From NCBI GenBank assembly GCA_030704615.1, contig CM060734.1:44286042-44350041 (forward strand): DNA of 64,000 nt. The letters run 5' to 3'. The notes beneath the pieces are model-generated. The model saw only the letters and a program-made list of their open reading frames with translations, was not told the DNA's origin and made no database searches. The position numbers were made by a program, and so were the translations under genes. Of this stretch, positions 1-10,841 are shown piece by piece (the first letter of the stretch is position 1; every line of letters starts with the position of its first letter). Origin of the DNA: Takakia lepidozioides (lineage: Eukaryota > Streptophyta > Takakiopsida > Takakiales > Takakiaceae).

Positions 1-2090
1 TAAAACAAGCTGAAATAGGTTGAAGAAGAAGGTGCCCTCACCACATTATCGACCTTGACCTTGTGTCATGACCCATGGAGGATTTGAATGACCATGAACC
101 CAAACGGACCTCTTGTGTGTGTGCTGCTTCTGGCTGTAGTCAGGTAATGTCGGATGGGTCCATGAGAACCACCACGGTGCAGCTGAGCGAGCAAAGATTG
201 AAACACGACCTGCTAAGACCAAGCTGACTCTCCCAAGAACCTTGTAAACATCAGCGAGGACTTAAGTGCGCAGCAGCGATAGGGCTTAATGGGGCTTAGT
301 GCACGAGGGGAAAAAAAACGTCGGATTGGTCCATGAGAACACTACAACAGATTGCGGCTTTTATGACTCCCATGGGTGCGCAGTCATGACAGATTTGTGG
401 CAGAAATGCCATTTGCAGTCGTAAAATGCTTTTGAAGTCATAATGCAGGTCTGGAGAAGGCGTATATGCGACTGCATGGCTTTGGACTCTACGCAACACA
501 TGTCAAACATGTTTGACCACGAATATTGGCATGGCAGATATGACTACCAGTCACGGTCATGGCTACACTAGAATGACGTGTGCATATTGCAAGACAGACA
601 TATGACTTCATGACTCTCACTCTAATGCATTATGCTAGATCATCACATGGATGAATCACTACATGACTACACGTGTCGACACATGCTTTTCTGGTTATAT
701 ATATAATATATGAGTATTTATATCTTAAAAAAACGGAGACTCTTACCACTAGAATGAATTAAAAAAACCCAAAAAAAAACAAAGATTTAAAAAAATCACA
801 TCGGCTGGTAAGTGCACAGTGTGTCGCCCTTGTGGTTTGGGGTTCAAACCCGCTGCCCTTATCCCGTGTGTGGGATTGTTCGAGACGGTATGTCTTGACG
901 TTGATCGTCCTGTAGGTCTTATGGCCCATAAATGAAGGCGGGTGAATTTTCCCCCCCTCAAGGGCTTGTGGTTTCCTTTAAGAAACCAAAAAAAAAAAAA
1001 AAAAAAAAAATCAAAAAGGGGCTTTTAGGGTTTACAAAATGTTAAAAAACTTAAAAAGTTGCCCATCACAGTAGCGTGAACAGACTTAGAGCGAGCGGGA
1101 GGGAGAGAGAGAGAGGGTTGGGACTTAGAGCGAGCGAGCGGGAGAGAGGGCAAACATGCATGGGAGGCCCGCAGTTGGATCAACCTTCGCATCTGGAGCA
1201 AGCAACCCTAGAAACGCTAGGGTATGTGTGCGAGGAGGTTTCGGCTGGGAGCCCGCCGTTCTTGGGAGAGTCAGCTTCGTCTTAGCAGGCCGTGTTTCAA
1301 TCTCTACCCTCGGCCCTGATTTTACAGCACGGAGCAGAGCTGGCATGAGTTTCTAAAAGATCCTTCACGATGGTGGGACAACCGCAATCGCAAGGTGTGG
1401 CTTTTTCTTAATGTACAATGTGAAGAAGTTTGTCCATCCTGCAAATGTGGGTTGGCTCTCCTGTTAGTACCATGATTTGGTATTCTTCCTGATGTTTACA
1501 AGGTTCTTGGGAGAGTTAGCTTGGTCTTAGTAGGCCGTGTTTCAATCTCTGCCCACTCAGCTGCACCGTGGTGGTTCTCACTGACCAATCCGACATTACC
1601 TAACTACAGACACAAGCAGCACACACTAGAGGTCATCTTGGGTTCATGTTCAGTCAAATCCTCCATGGGTCATGACACAAGGTCGAGGACAATGTGGTGA
1701 GGGCACCTTCTTCTTTGACCTATTTCAGCCTATTTTGCCCTCTCATCAGACTCGGCCGTGAATTTGAATCATGGAGCAGAGCTGGCATGAGTTTTTTTAA
1801 GATCCTTCACGAGGGTGCGACCGCAATCGCAAGGTGTGGTTTTTTTTTAATGTACGATGTGCAGAATTTTATCCATCCTGCAAATGTGGGTTGTTGGCTC
1901 CTGTTAGTACCATGATTTGATATTCTTCCTGATGTTTACAAGGTTCTTGGGAGAGTCAGCTTGGTCTTAGCAGACCGTGTTTCAAAGTCTGCCTGCTCAG
2001 CTGCACCGTGGTGCAGGTTCTCATTGACCAATCCGACATTACCTGACTACAGACACAAGCATCACACACAAGGTCAAATCCTCCATGCGT
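1..2090. repeat. Inverted and direct repeat cluster, non-coding
   Basis: Bases about 1-250 are the reverse complement of about 1490-1740; both carry the CCATGGGTCATGACACAAGG-like block and the CCGACATTACCT block. In addition, about 1331-1545 and 1773-1985 are direct repeats about 440 bp apart, sharing GGAGCAGAGCTGGCATGAG, CCGCAATCGCAAGGTGTGG and CAAGGTTCTTGGGAGAG. No recognisable protein is encoded. The structure resembles rearranged long terminal repeats or tandem non-autonomous copies, but I saw no flanking internal domain that would name the family. Confidence 0.7.
790..1010 (+). mobile_element. tRNA-derived SINE (first copy)
   Basis: The sequence has a pol III A-box-like segment (GGCTGGTAAGTGC, about 803-815) and a B-box (GGGGTTCAAACCC, about 839-851), spaced about as in a tRNA. 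It then runs through a unique body of about 130 bp into a poly-A tract (about 988-1010). That is the head, body and tail layout of a plant SINE. An A-rich stretch precedes the head, so an exact target-site duplication cannot be separated from the tail. It lies inside the repeat cluster of 1-2090. Confidence 0.65.
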
Positions 2091-2329
2091 CACTGGAAGA
2101 CAGGCATTGAAAGTCCTGGTGCAAGTTAATACCAGTGGAGAGCAGAATAAGCTTCATATGCCCTTTTGGTGCTAGTTATCTTCATGTATGGTACTGTTGA
2201 ACACCAACAATCTTTTGGTGAGATTCTGTCTTGGTGCACATGTCTGATAAAGAAAGACGGTAATGTTTGTTCTGAAACCTGAAGGCGTGAAATGATTCAA
2301 CACAACAAGAGCATTACGCGTGTCATAGT

Positions 2330-2788
2330 ACAAGCTGTAAGAAAGCAAGAGATACATAGTTATACAGTCAAACAGACAACTATCAGTTTCTGTGGAATCT
2401 CTTGCCAATGGCAGGATGGGTTGGGAATAGCCAAGTCAGGAGGTGAATACCTGTCAAATTACCACATGTCCTTTTGAACACTGCCCCTGCCCTGGTGGAC
2501 ATGTACGCCAATTATGGGTGCATTAAGGATGCAAAGGGAGTGTTCAACACTGTGGCTGAACGAGATGTGGTGTCGTGGAGTGCGATGCTTGCTGGGTATG
2601 CACAGCTGGGGTGCGGGATGGAGGCTCCAACCTTTGAGAAATGATGGGGAAGGGGTGAAGGCCGCCGACATAACGTTTGTGTGCGTTTGCAGTGCGTCTG
2701 CAGCCCTGGAAAAGGGCAAAGAGATCCCTGGTGACATCATCAAATCTGCAATTGTACCAGATGTCATCCTGAACATGGCTCTGGTTGC
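2330..2788 (+). pseudogene. PPR protein fragment, interrupted by a MULE
   Basis: Translation from 2477 gives LVDMYANYGCIKDAKGVF and ERDVVSWSAMLAGYAQLG, the signature of PLS-class pentatricopeptide repeat proteins, which bind organellar RNA. After a frameshift near 2636, similarity continues as EGVKAADITFVCVCSA, GKEIPGDIIK and PDVILNMALV. Weaker similarity (RKQEIHSYTVK) begins upstream near 2340. The match stops at 2788, where a MULE terminal repeat starts. The frameshift and truncation make this a pseudogene. The rest of the PPR gene was not found in the window. Confidence 0.75.
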
Positions 2789-2875
2789 GAGGTTTACTAT
2801 TTCATGAGCAGAAACCATGAGCCATGAGCCATGAGCCGCATGAGCCGCATGAGCCGCATGAGCGGTGAGCCGAAG
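2789..2875. repeat. MULE terminal inverted repeat with subterminal ATGAGC repeats
   Basis: The 21-bp end starting at 2789 (GAGGTTTACTATTTCATGAGC minus its last base fits the 20-base limit) agrees at 19 of 21 positions with the inverted end that finishes at 59402, and shares the core CTATTTCATGAGC with the end at 63585. Just inside it, ATGAGC recurs many times (CCATGAGC, CGCATGAGC), as it does inside the other two ends. Such subterminal repeats are often transposase-binding sites; that role is inferred here. The 9 bp outside (TCTGGTTGC) would be the target-site duplication, but its partner was not found. Confidence 0.7.
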
Positions 2876-3647
2876 TCTAAGATACGCGGATTTCATGAGC
2901 GGACTCCTCCAAATTTGGAAATGCGGCAGATTAAACAAGTATTAAAATAATATTTTTTTAATTTGACCTTGCCGTTTTTGGACGTTCCAGATCATGTAAT
3001 GCGGCGAAGATATGTCGTCAGTAACAAGTCCGCACATGGTTTTTTAGATCCGCTCATGGAAATAAGTGACCGTGCAACGGGAAATCCAGTATACCACTGC
3101 AAAAGGACGTCGCATACTGGCCTGTATAGAGTATTCCGCGGTTTTACATGCCTTAACATTGGAATGAAGCTGACCTTTTGCCGCGATTGAACCAATGGAG
3201 TCTGCACCAATACAGTCTGCAGTACTTCACAATTCTGTCTTCTTCGGGTATTCGGCGGGAAAGGTTTGCAACTGAACTGGGAAATAGGGTGCCGCATTAG
3301 GGTTCGCACGTGCGAAATTTCGGAGCGTTTGGTGTTGGCGAAGGCCGCCTCTGGGGGTACCTACGACGATACTTGGAAATTCGGCGCCGCATTTCCTTGT
3401 CGGAGGTCGAATGAGGAGAGCAAGTTTTCGGAAAGCAGAAAAACATGAACCCTCCAACATACAAAAATACATGCACGTGGAAACAAGTGAACGATATAGT
3501 AATATCTTAGTTCGATCAAAACAGGTTACTGGTAGGCAAGACATATGTCGGACCTTTCTGTGGCCAGAGTCTGAGGTACTGGCAGCAGTACAGTTCTACT
3601 ATCCGAAACGGATGGGCGTACCATTGTATGTGGACCGCAAGCCAAGC

Positions 3648-6600
3648 TCACTGGTCCCCTGGATCCATATTCAGAAGAGTGTGAACCTCCTGGGGGCTCA
3701 ACCCTGGTGCACGTATGAAGTGATGAGTTGTGGAATTACAACGGAGTCTCTTTAGGTACACGTAGTACAAATGCTTGCAAGGGCAGTATGATGCCCCCTT
3801 GTTCGCCATGATCTGGAAGTCGGTGCAATTGCAGGTGGGTAATTCTGAAATGGTGATGGTGTACACCTCATTGCGAACAGCTGAGCCCGCCGTGGCCATC
3901 TGATACACACGCCCGAATCCTGGTGGGGGCACTTCTGTCGAGCTCTGGATTGTACAGTTCATCCGAAGTGCATTCCCCATCCTTGTCTCGTTCACTTTTG
4001 AGGGAGGTCGCCACCTCTTCGGTTTCCCCCAACGGTGTGTAGGATGCTTAGAGCTGTCGTGTCCCATTGTTCTTGCTCTCACAGGGGTCGGTGGTGGAGG
4101 CTGTGGAAGCGGAAATGGTTGTCTGGGGACGTCAGTGCGCTGCACCATCCGAAATCCTGCGGCGGTAAGGGCGTCGGCCTCAACCTGACTCAGATCGCAG
4201 CCTGGTTCCACCGGCCACACCGGGGGAGCCTCTGGCATTGTTTGTATGCCGTACTTGGGCTTTCCATACACGCAAGTCATAATGTCGTGCCTGCAGAACC
4301 AGAACTGGGTGGTTGTCGCCTCCGCAAACTTTGCATGGACAAATCTTCCTGTAAAAGTAGGAGCAGGGACAGCCCCATCTGGATTCCTCCTTATCATCTC
4401 TAAACAACGTTGCGTGTATCCACACGAATTGCGGAACACCTTCCTCGAAACGACGGCTTTGTGCGAGCAATTCTCCACTGTGATGCAGACACAGTCGTCT
4501 CCACAATGGCTTGGCCATACTGCATAACAGCGGGCGGAATGTGGGGCAAGGGAGCGGTGGGAATTTGTTGCACGAAATCCCCGGTTGAAGGCGACGGCGA
4601 TCTGGAATTTCTTGGGCTTCCACTGCTGGAAGACACATTGTGCGGCAACATGACGGGACCTCGAGGTGCTGTCCGAATGTTCCTGTCGGATCTCCAGGAA
4701 TCCTCTTCGCACCCGGGTTCCTCTTCAATCCTCCGCCTGACAGGGCGAGTCCGGACGTCCCCCTCTAGGTGTTCACCTCTGCGGTGCAGAGGCGTCCCTT
4801 TGATCTTCTCTCGCAATGCTGTCGCCCATTTTCACTGGATTCTTGGACCTCGAAGCTGTTCGTACCAACAATTCCTCCCTGTCCGGCCCAAAGCCCCATT
4901 GTTTGCCGCTCAGGAACTTGTAGTACGTGGCTTGCTGCATGATTGCTCTGTCGATGTCCTCCGTTGTGGCCGTCACTACGTCCACCAGATGTGCGGCAGA
5001 AGACGCTCGCCAGGAGGAGTGGACCGATTCTGCCATATTCGTGTTCGGCATGTCCGTGTCGGAATCCAAGCACCGCTCCTAGAAGGACACAAACAATGGT
5101 GAGGGACCAATCGAAATGTCCGTAACAGAAAGACAAATGAACGAAATTGACAGCAGCCTACCTCCCGCATGTACTGTCCGAACTGTCGATACCGAAAATG
5201 CCACCACCCCCACCAGCTGTGCAATGCTCCAGATTGGTTGTCTCCACTGCACCTGACGTGTTCCACCAAGCCTCGATGATAGCAAACTTAACCTCCGCGT
5301 CATCAAATGTGGGTGCATCCTTCCACGCCGTACAAAGGACACGGTGTTCAGCCTGGAATGAGCTAGCAACAAATTTGGTAGTGTAGTGGGATAGACTCTG
5401 CATCCAATGGAATCCACAGGATCTCTCTTTCCCCTCCATTGGAACATTGGGGTCCTCACCGTACACACGCCGCACCGCTGCCCAGTTGGCCTGAGCGTTG
5501 TCTGCCATGAATCCCCTGAAATTGGGCTCTGGCAATCCCGCCCTTGCCATCTGCTCGTTTATGCCCTCCCACAGATGCATCTCGGACTGTGTGTCCTCCC
5601 CTTTCATCTCGCAGATTGCAATCGTCATGAGCCTCTTGGAGTGATAGTCATAAACATGCGCACCCATAGTCACCCACTGATGGTTTGTAATTCGCTTGAT
5701 GTGATCAAACATCACCCAAGCATTCGACAAGTTTCCAGTTGTCATGCGAGTGACCAAGTCGACTCCACTCCCAGGCCCACACGTCGACATTTTGAAAATG
5801 TAACAACGATCGGATTCGCTGCCTTGCCCTGGAAACCTGCTACCTTGGATGTAGTCATATCCAGTCATTCGTTTCACCTCCAGGATTGAGTACATGTCCG
5901 ACCCCCTGCCGAACTCCTGCTTGCAAGATACGATGTGATTCCGCACATTCGGACTACAAACGTGCGAGACGGACTCCAAGAGGTCACGCATCTCGTCTTC
6001 GGTCAAGGGCTCTCGGTCGGACCATCTTCAGACATGATTTTGCCAAGAGCAATCTTGTGAGCTGCCTTCAGCTGAATCTGCTTTGGTCTGGCTCCGGGGC
6101 TCAATTTCACCTCCTCTTTTATGATGTCGTGTGCTTCCTGCACAGCCTCACGCATGTTGCCTCTCGCCAAGGGGTGGCAGTGGACCCCAACGTGTATGCA
6201 AGCTCTAGTCAAGTCCGGGAGCAAATGGATAACGTAATATTGCTTGGCTCTGCACATGGACATGCACGTCGGTGGTTCTTTGCAATGTGCACACTTGAAA
6301 GAACCCGCAGGAGCTTGGCTGGAGACAATGAATGGATGATGCGTTGTGCCAGTCCAATCCGTCTCGTTTCTCCGCCCTCCTTTGGAGAGAAAGTGGAAGC
6401 AGGTGGGATTGAGGCACCTCAGCTTCCCCGCACACAGAGGACATATCGTACACGAACACCATCAGCAATTTTCGTGCTACTGGTCTTCGTCACACACACC
6501 AGGGGTGTCCGTCATGCTTTCGATCCATGTCTGTTAACATCCCGGAGGCTTTCTTTGACGAAGAAACAGGTGGAAACTCGAAGATGACATTGCCATCGAC

Positions 6601-7300
6601 TTCGGGAGGCAGAAACGTTACCTTTCTGACTGGGAATTTGGCATAGTCGAGAGCAGCCAGCTCGGAGCGAGAACCATCGAGGTGATGTTGTCGTAGGAGC
6701 TGCACAATGGACCGGGTTGGAGTTATGCTCGAGGGCACATACGTAGCACCTACAGAGACGTCCATGCCGGATTTGAACGACCGTGTGGAGGACATGGGTA
6801 CCTCAATGCAATCATCTTCCTCGTCGGAAATGTCGAATACGTCCACACGAGAAGCTATGGAGGGTCTTGACGGTCCAGGTCGGGAATGATTATCGTTGCA
6901 TACCTCTCTGTTGGCAGTGGCCGCCTCTCGGTTTCCGGACTCCTTTGTGGATGGTGTGGGCAGCGACTGATTCGGAAAGGGAATGGGCATTCCCACAGCT
7001 CGGTACAGGATGGTGTCTGACGGGGAACGTGCCATTCGATTCCGCAACCTCCGTCGTTACCTAGCACGACAATGGTCTCGTCAACCTGTCCAGGAACATC
7101 CTTCCTTTCTTCTTCCAAATAAACTGTGCCCGTTTGAGCTTGAATTTGGAACAAAGGTAAGTTTCAGTCACTCTGCAAAGTCCTCCCTCGTTTGGGATCC
7201 AGGCTCTCCCAAGTTGCGGAGGACAGCAAACTATAGCGTAGGAATTCGGAGCCATCGAACACCGCACGGAGTTGGCAAGTGCGAGGTTCAGTATAGCGAC
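3648..7300 (-). pseudogene. MULE transposase with SWIM zinc finger, decayed
   Basis: Reading right to left on the minus strand, the N-terminal part (about 7300-6490, with frame breaks) contains GGLCRVTETYLC and DGHPWCV, both shared with the copy at 57918-59020. A Cys cluster follows (6468-6003; LTRACIHVGVHCHPLARGN). The core (6006-5158) has candidate acidic residues D101 or D120, the segment FMADNAQANW (D169) and CGFHW (C197/H200), matching the MULE D-D-CxxH-E plan. A likely intron lies at about 5160-5078 (GTAGGCTG to CCTTCTAG). The C-terminal part (4712-3648) has a SWIM finger, CNC, 14 residues, then CPCKH. Several frameshifts separate the pieces, so an active protein is unlikely. The start codon is not resolved. 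Confidence 0.75.
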
Positions 7301-7679
7301 AGACCAAGGCTCACAGGCACCATCTAAGTGGATCTGCGGAGTCCATCGACGATTGGAAGTCGCACATTGAAGTGGAAAGTATTGTTTCAAGCTACATGCA
7401 TGAAGGTGGGAGGTTTGATTCCATAGCCAGTGAGTATGACAATGATGGCCGATTCGGCGACGAAATAACATCTCCTGACAGTTTCTCCTGAGGGTGGATC
7501 CAGCAGTATTCTCGTGCAGACAGGAACGTTCGCACTGACAAGTGCCAGGACTGCTGTTTTAAACGGTCAGACAACCAAGTTGTGCTCATCAAGACTGGCC
7601 GCAATTGTGTTGTTTCGGAACAATGCAACCCATTCAGGTTCCAGATTTCCCGTCCCGAGTGATTCTTTCGATTGCGGGT

Positions 7680-9119
7680 GGACGGAAATACGGCGCCGCA
7701 TTTCCGTATTGCATCTTGGTCATGCACCAGAGCGACGGAATGCGGCACCGGGTTTCCGTCCGGGGAAACCTTTATACTCTCCAGAACGGAAATGCGGTAA
7801 CGCATTTCCATCCAGCAGGCACGGTATGTGAAGGTGGAACGGAAATGCGGTACCGCATTTCCGTTCTGATTGAGATTTTATGAACAACGGGAACAGAAAT
7901 GCGGCACCGCATTTCCGTCCGAGTCGCACTTTTCCGACATTCAGAACGAAAGCGGCGCCGCATTTCCATTTTGTATCTGATGCATGGAGCTGAGGGATAG
8001 AAATGCTGCAGCACATTTCCGTCCTTAAATACATTCATACTCCCAGAACGGAAATGCGGTACCGCATTTCATTCAACAAGCACGGTATGTGAAGGTGGAA
8101 CGGAAATGCGGTACCGCATTCCGTTCTGATTGAGATTTACGAACAACGGGAACAGAAATGCGGCACCGCATTTCGTCCGAGTCGCACTTTTCGACATTCC
8201 AGAACGAATGCGGCGCCGCATTTCCATTTTTGTATCTAATGCATGGAGCCGAGTGCGATTCCGACAGCTTCATACAGCGCAATTCCGACCGCTTGAGACA
8301 TTCATACTATCCATAACGGAACTGCGGCAAACGCATTTCCGTTCTGACTGAAAATCGTGAACCATCTGAACTAAATGCGGCACCGTATTTCCATCCGAGT
8401 CGCACCTACCAACATTCCAGAACGGAAATGCGGTACCGCATTTCGTTCTGACTGAACATCGTGAACCGTCGGAAGCGAAATGCGGCAACGCATTTCCTCC
8501 GAGTCGCACCTCCCAACATTCCCAAACGGAATTATTCGATTCAAAAGGAATGCGGCACCGCATTTTCCGTTTTGATGAAATATCCTGAAACCTCGGAACT
8601 GAAATGCGGTACCGCATTTCCGTCGGAGTCCACTTCCGACATTCCAAAACGGAATGCGGCGCCGCATTTCGGTTTTGTATGTGAGCCTGGAGCTGTGGAC
8701 GAAATGCGGCACGGCATTTCCGCCAGCGTCAGACGTTATACTCTACAGAACGGAATGCGGTACCGCATTTCCATTTTGACTGAAAATCGTGCGCAACGGG
8801 AACAGAAATCCGGCACCGCATTTCCGTTCGAGTCGCACCTTCCGACATTCTAGAACGGAAATGCGGCGCCGCATTTCCGTTTTGTATATTGGGCCCTGGA
8901 GCTGTGCTACGAAATGAGTAGCCGCATTTCCATCCATGTGAGACCTTCAACTTTCCGGACGGAAATGCGGCACTCGCATTAATCTGTCCAGTGAGACCTC
9001 TAATCCTTCCCGAACGGAAATGTGGATCGTCTTTCCATTCATCATCTAACGGATGTGAAGTGGGAACGGAAATGTCGTACCGCATTTCCGTTCACATTGA
9101 AAAATCATGAACCACGGAA
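7680..9119. repeat. Palindrome array, ATGCGG..CCGCAT version
   Basis: About twenty short palindromes of the form GGAAATGCGG(TACCGC/CACCGC/CGCCGC)ATTTCC recur every 50-110 bp. They are separated by degenerate spacers, many beginning GTCGCAC, ACATTC or GAACATCGTGA. The spacers themselves form longer tandem units; for example, about 7790-7990 resembles 8050-8240. The array lies immediately upstream of the transposase N-terminus and runs into the N gap. The arms GGAAATGCGG and CCGCATTTCC are mostly kept, while the centre varies (GTAC, GCGC or GCAC). Its function is unknown; binding site or promoter is inference. Confidence 0.85.
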
Positions 9120-9120
9120 C

Positions 9121-9620
9121 NNNNNNNNNNNNNNNNNNNNNNNNNNNNNNNNNNNNNNNNNNNNNNNNNNNNNNNNNNNNNNNNNNNNNNNNNNNNNNNN
9201 NNNNNNNNNNNNNNNNNNNNNNNNNNNNNNNNNNNNNNNNNNNNNNNNNNNNNNNNNNNNNNNNNNNNNNNNNNNNNNNNNNNNNNNNNNNNNNNNNNNN
9301 NNNNNNNNNNNNNNNNNNNNNNNNNNNNNNNNNNNNNNNNNNNNNNNNNNNNNNNNNNNNNNNNNNNNNNNNNNNNNNNNNNNNNNNNNNNNNNNNNNNN
9401 NNNNNNNNNNNNNNNNNNNNNNNNNNNNNNNNNNNNNNNNNNNNNNNNNNNNNNNNNNNNNNNNNNNNNNNNNNNNNNNNNNNNNNNNNNNNNNNNNNNN
9501 NNNNNNNNNNNNNNNNNNNNNNNNNNNNNNNNNNNNNNNNNNNNNNNNNNNNNNNNNNNNNNNNNNNNNNNNNNNNNNNNNNNNNNNNNNNNNNNNNNNN
9601 NNNNNNNNNNNNNNNNNNNN
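9121..9620. other. Assembly gap of 500 N
   Basis: The 500 undetermined bases are a conventional gap size, so the true length is unknown. The gap hides the right part of MULE copy 1 and most of the chromovirus 5' LTR. The orientation and adjacency of its two sides depend on scaffolding. Confidence 0.99.
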
Positions 9621-9878
9621 GGTCCAAGGGGGCCGTGGTGAGCGGGCCAAGACTCACAGCGACTCATTACGGGCAGTCGAGGGTTTTCGTGGTGGTTCGC
9701 CATAAATGGCATGGCTGGTTGTGGAACCCCACCGCGGACAGCACAGAAGTATATATAGGGAGTAGTAACCCAAGAACGGTGCAAGCCCGTTGGTGACCAA
9801 ACACTAGTGAGTAAGCGAGCGAGCCGGAAAGCGACCAAAGAGTGGGGAGCTGTTCCGGACTGGGAAGGGTTGTTGGCG
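9621..9878 (+). repeat. 5' LTR, 3' portion only
   Basis: Nearly identical to about 15385-15612. It contains a TATA-like sequence near 9750 (ATATATAGGG) followed by CGGTGCAAGCCCGTTGGTGA, as expected of a U3/R promoter region. The upstream part lies in the N gap. No standard initiator-Met primer-binding site is seen; TTGGCGCAGTTTGGCGGGCG at about 9871 is a weak candidate. Confidence 0.7.
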
Positions 9879-10041
9879 CAGTTTGGCGGGCGTTGAAAGA
9901 CGTGTTGAAGGCGGCTAATGCCACTCCACTAAGGCAAAGTTTAGGTGAAGCCTAAGGAACCCGGCACCTTCGAGGGCGTCCGAAATCGGAAGGCACTCAA
10001 CATTTGCTCTTGGAGCTGGAGAGTACTTCCGGGCGGCCAAG

Positions 10042-10840
10042 TTGAGTGACGAGGTCGCGTGGAGTGGCTCCCACCTATTGAGGGGCTATGCTCAACAATG
10101 GTGGCAGAAACGCTTCACGACCGAGGTCAAGTCCGGAAACCTTGAACTGGAGTGGGTTCAAGGAATTGATGAAGAGACAGTTTGTGCCCTCAACGCGTCC
10201 TGGCTTGCCCGGGACAAGATGAGGAATTTGAAGCAAAAGATGACATTCGGGGTTATGTCCAGGCTTTCAATGTGCTGTTGCTCGAAGTCGCGGACATGGA
10301 GAACCAGAAATGGTCTTCAACTTTGTGGCGGGACGGCCCCATGGCCAGACGGAAGTGGGAGGAGGAAGCCACCAAGACTTGAACGAGGCAATTGAGAGGG
10401 GGAATGTTTCTCGGATGTCCCTAGGGGTGAGAGACAAGGCCGTAAGAGCTGAACCACAGAAGACCCGGCGGGAAGGTGACTCATTCTGACCGGAAAAGAA
10501 GTGGGATAGGCCACGCGACGACAATGGCACGTGGAAATCGAAGGGAGGGCCTTCACACGTCAAGGCGGCACCCAGTGCTTCGAAAGGAAAAGCGGGGTGG
10601 AGCGGCTTATGGCAGACAGAAGGCGACCTTTGATGGAGTGTGTTCAATTGCGGGGAGCCCGGGCACATGGCCAAGAAGTGCACGAAGCCCCGGCAATTGA
10701 ACATGACTCGGGCGACCACGGAGCTGTCGGAAGATACCATCAGTCGCTTGGTGGAAGGGTGGTCGCCAGGACTTGCAAGGTAGGCAAATTTTCTTGTGAG
10801 TTGTATCAGGAAACTGACGCCTACGAAAAGGGAGTCAGTT
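10042..10840 (+). pseudogene. Chromovirus gag with zinc knuckle
   Basis: The capsid-like portion starts near 10042 (HLLRGYAQQWWQKRF), with a frameshift near 10180-10390. A CCHC knuckle reads FNCGEPGHMAKKC at about 10645-10683. This is the nucleocapsid signature of gag, which packages the element's RNA. The two halves are in different frames, so gag is broken. Confidence 0.7.
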
Positions 10841-10841
10841 A

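Larger units (their letters stand above)
2789..9120 (-). mobile_element. Mutator-like element, copy 1 (3' end at left)
   Basis: The element runs leftward: palindrome array (about 7680-9119), transposase relic (about 7300 down to 3648), a 3' subterminal stretch with one palindrome (about 3385-3405), then the terminal repeat at 2789. Its other end is not visible, because the array runs into the N gap and the chromovirus beyond. The MULE assignment rests on the transposase plan (Cys-rich N-terminus, DDE core with a CxxH motif, SWIM zinc finger) and on the 9-bp target duplication of the sister copy at 59.4/63.6 kb. It inserted into a PPR gene. Confidence 0.75.

Noticed and set aside
7680-9119. 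CRISPR-like array
   Set aside because: The repeats are palindromes with variable centres, spacer lengths are uneven, and the context is a plant transposon. There are no cas genes.
9022-9838. Reading frames running through 9121-9620
   Set aside because: They are made of undetermined bases and carry no information.
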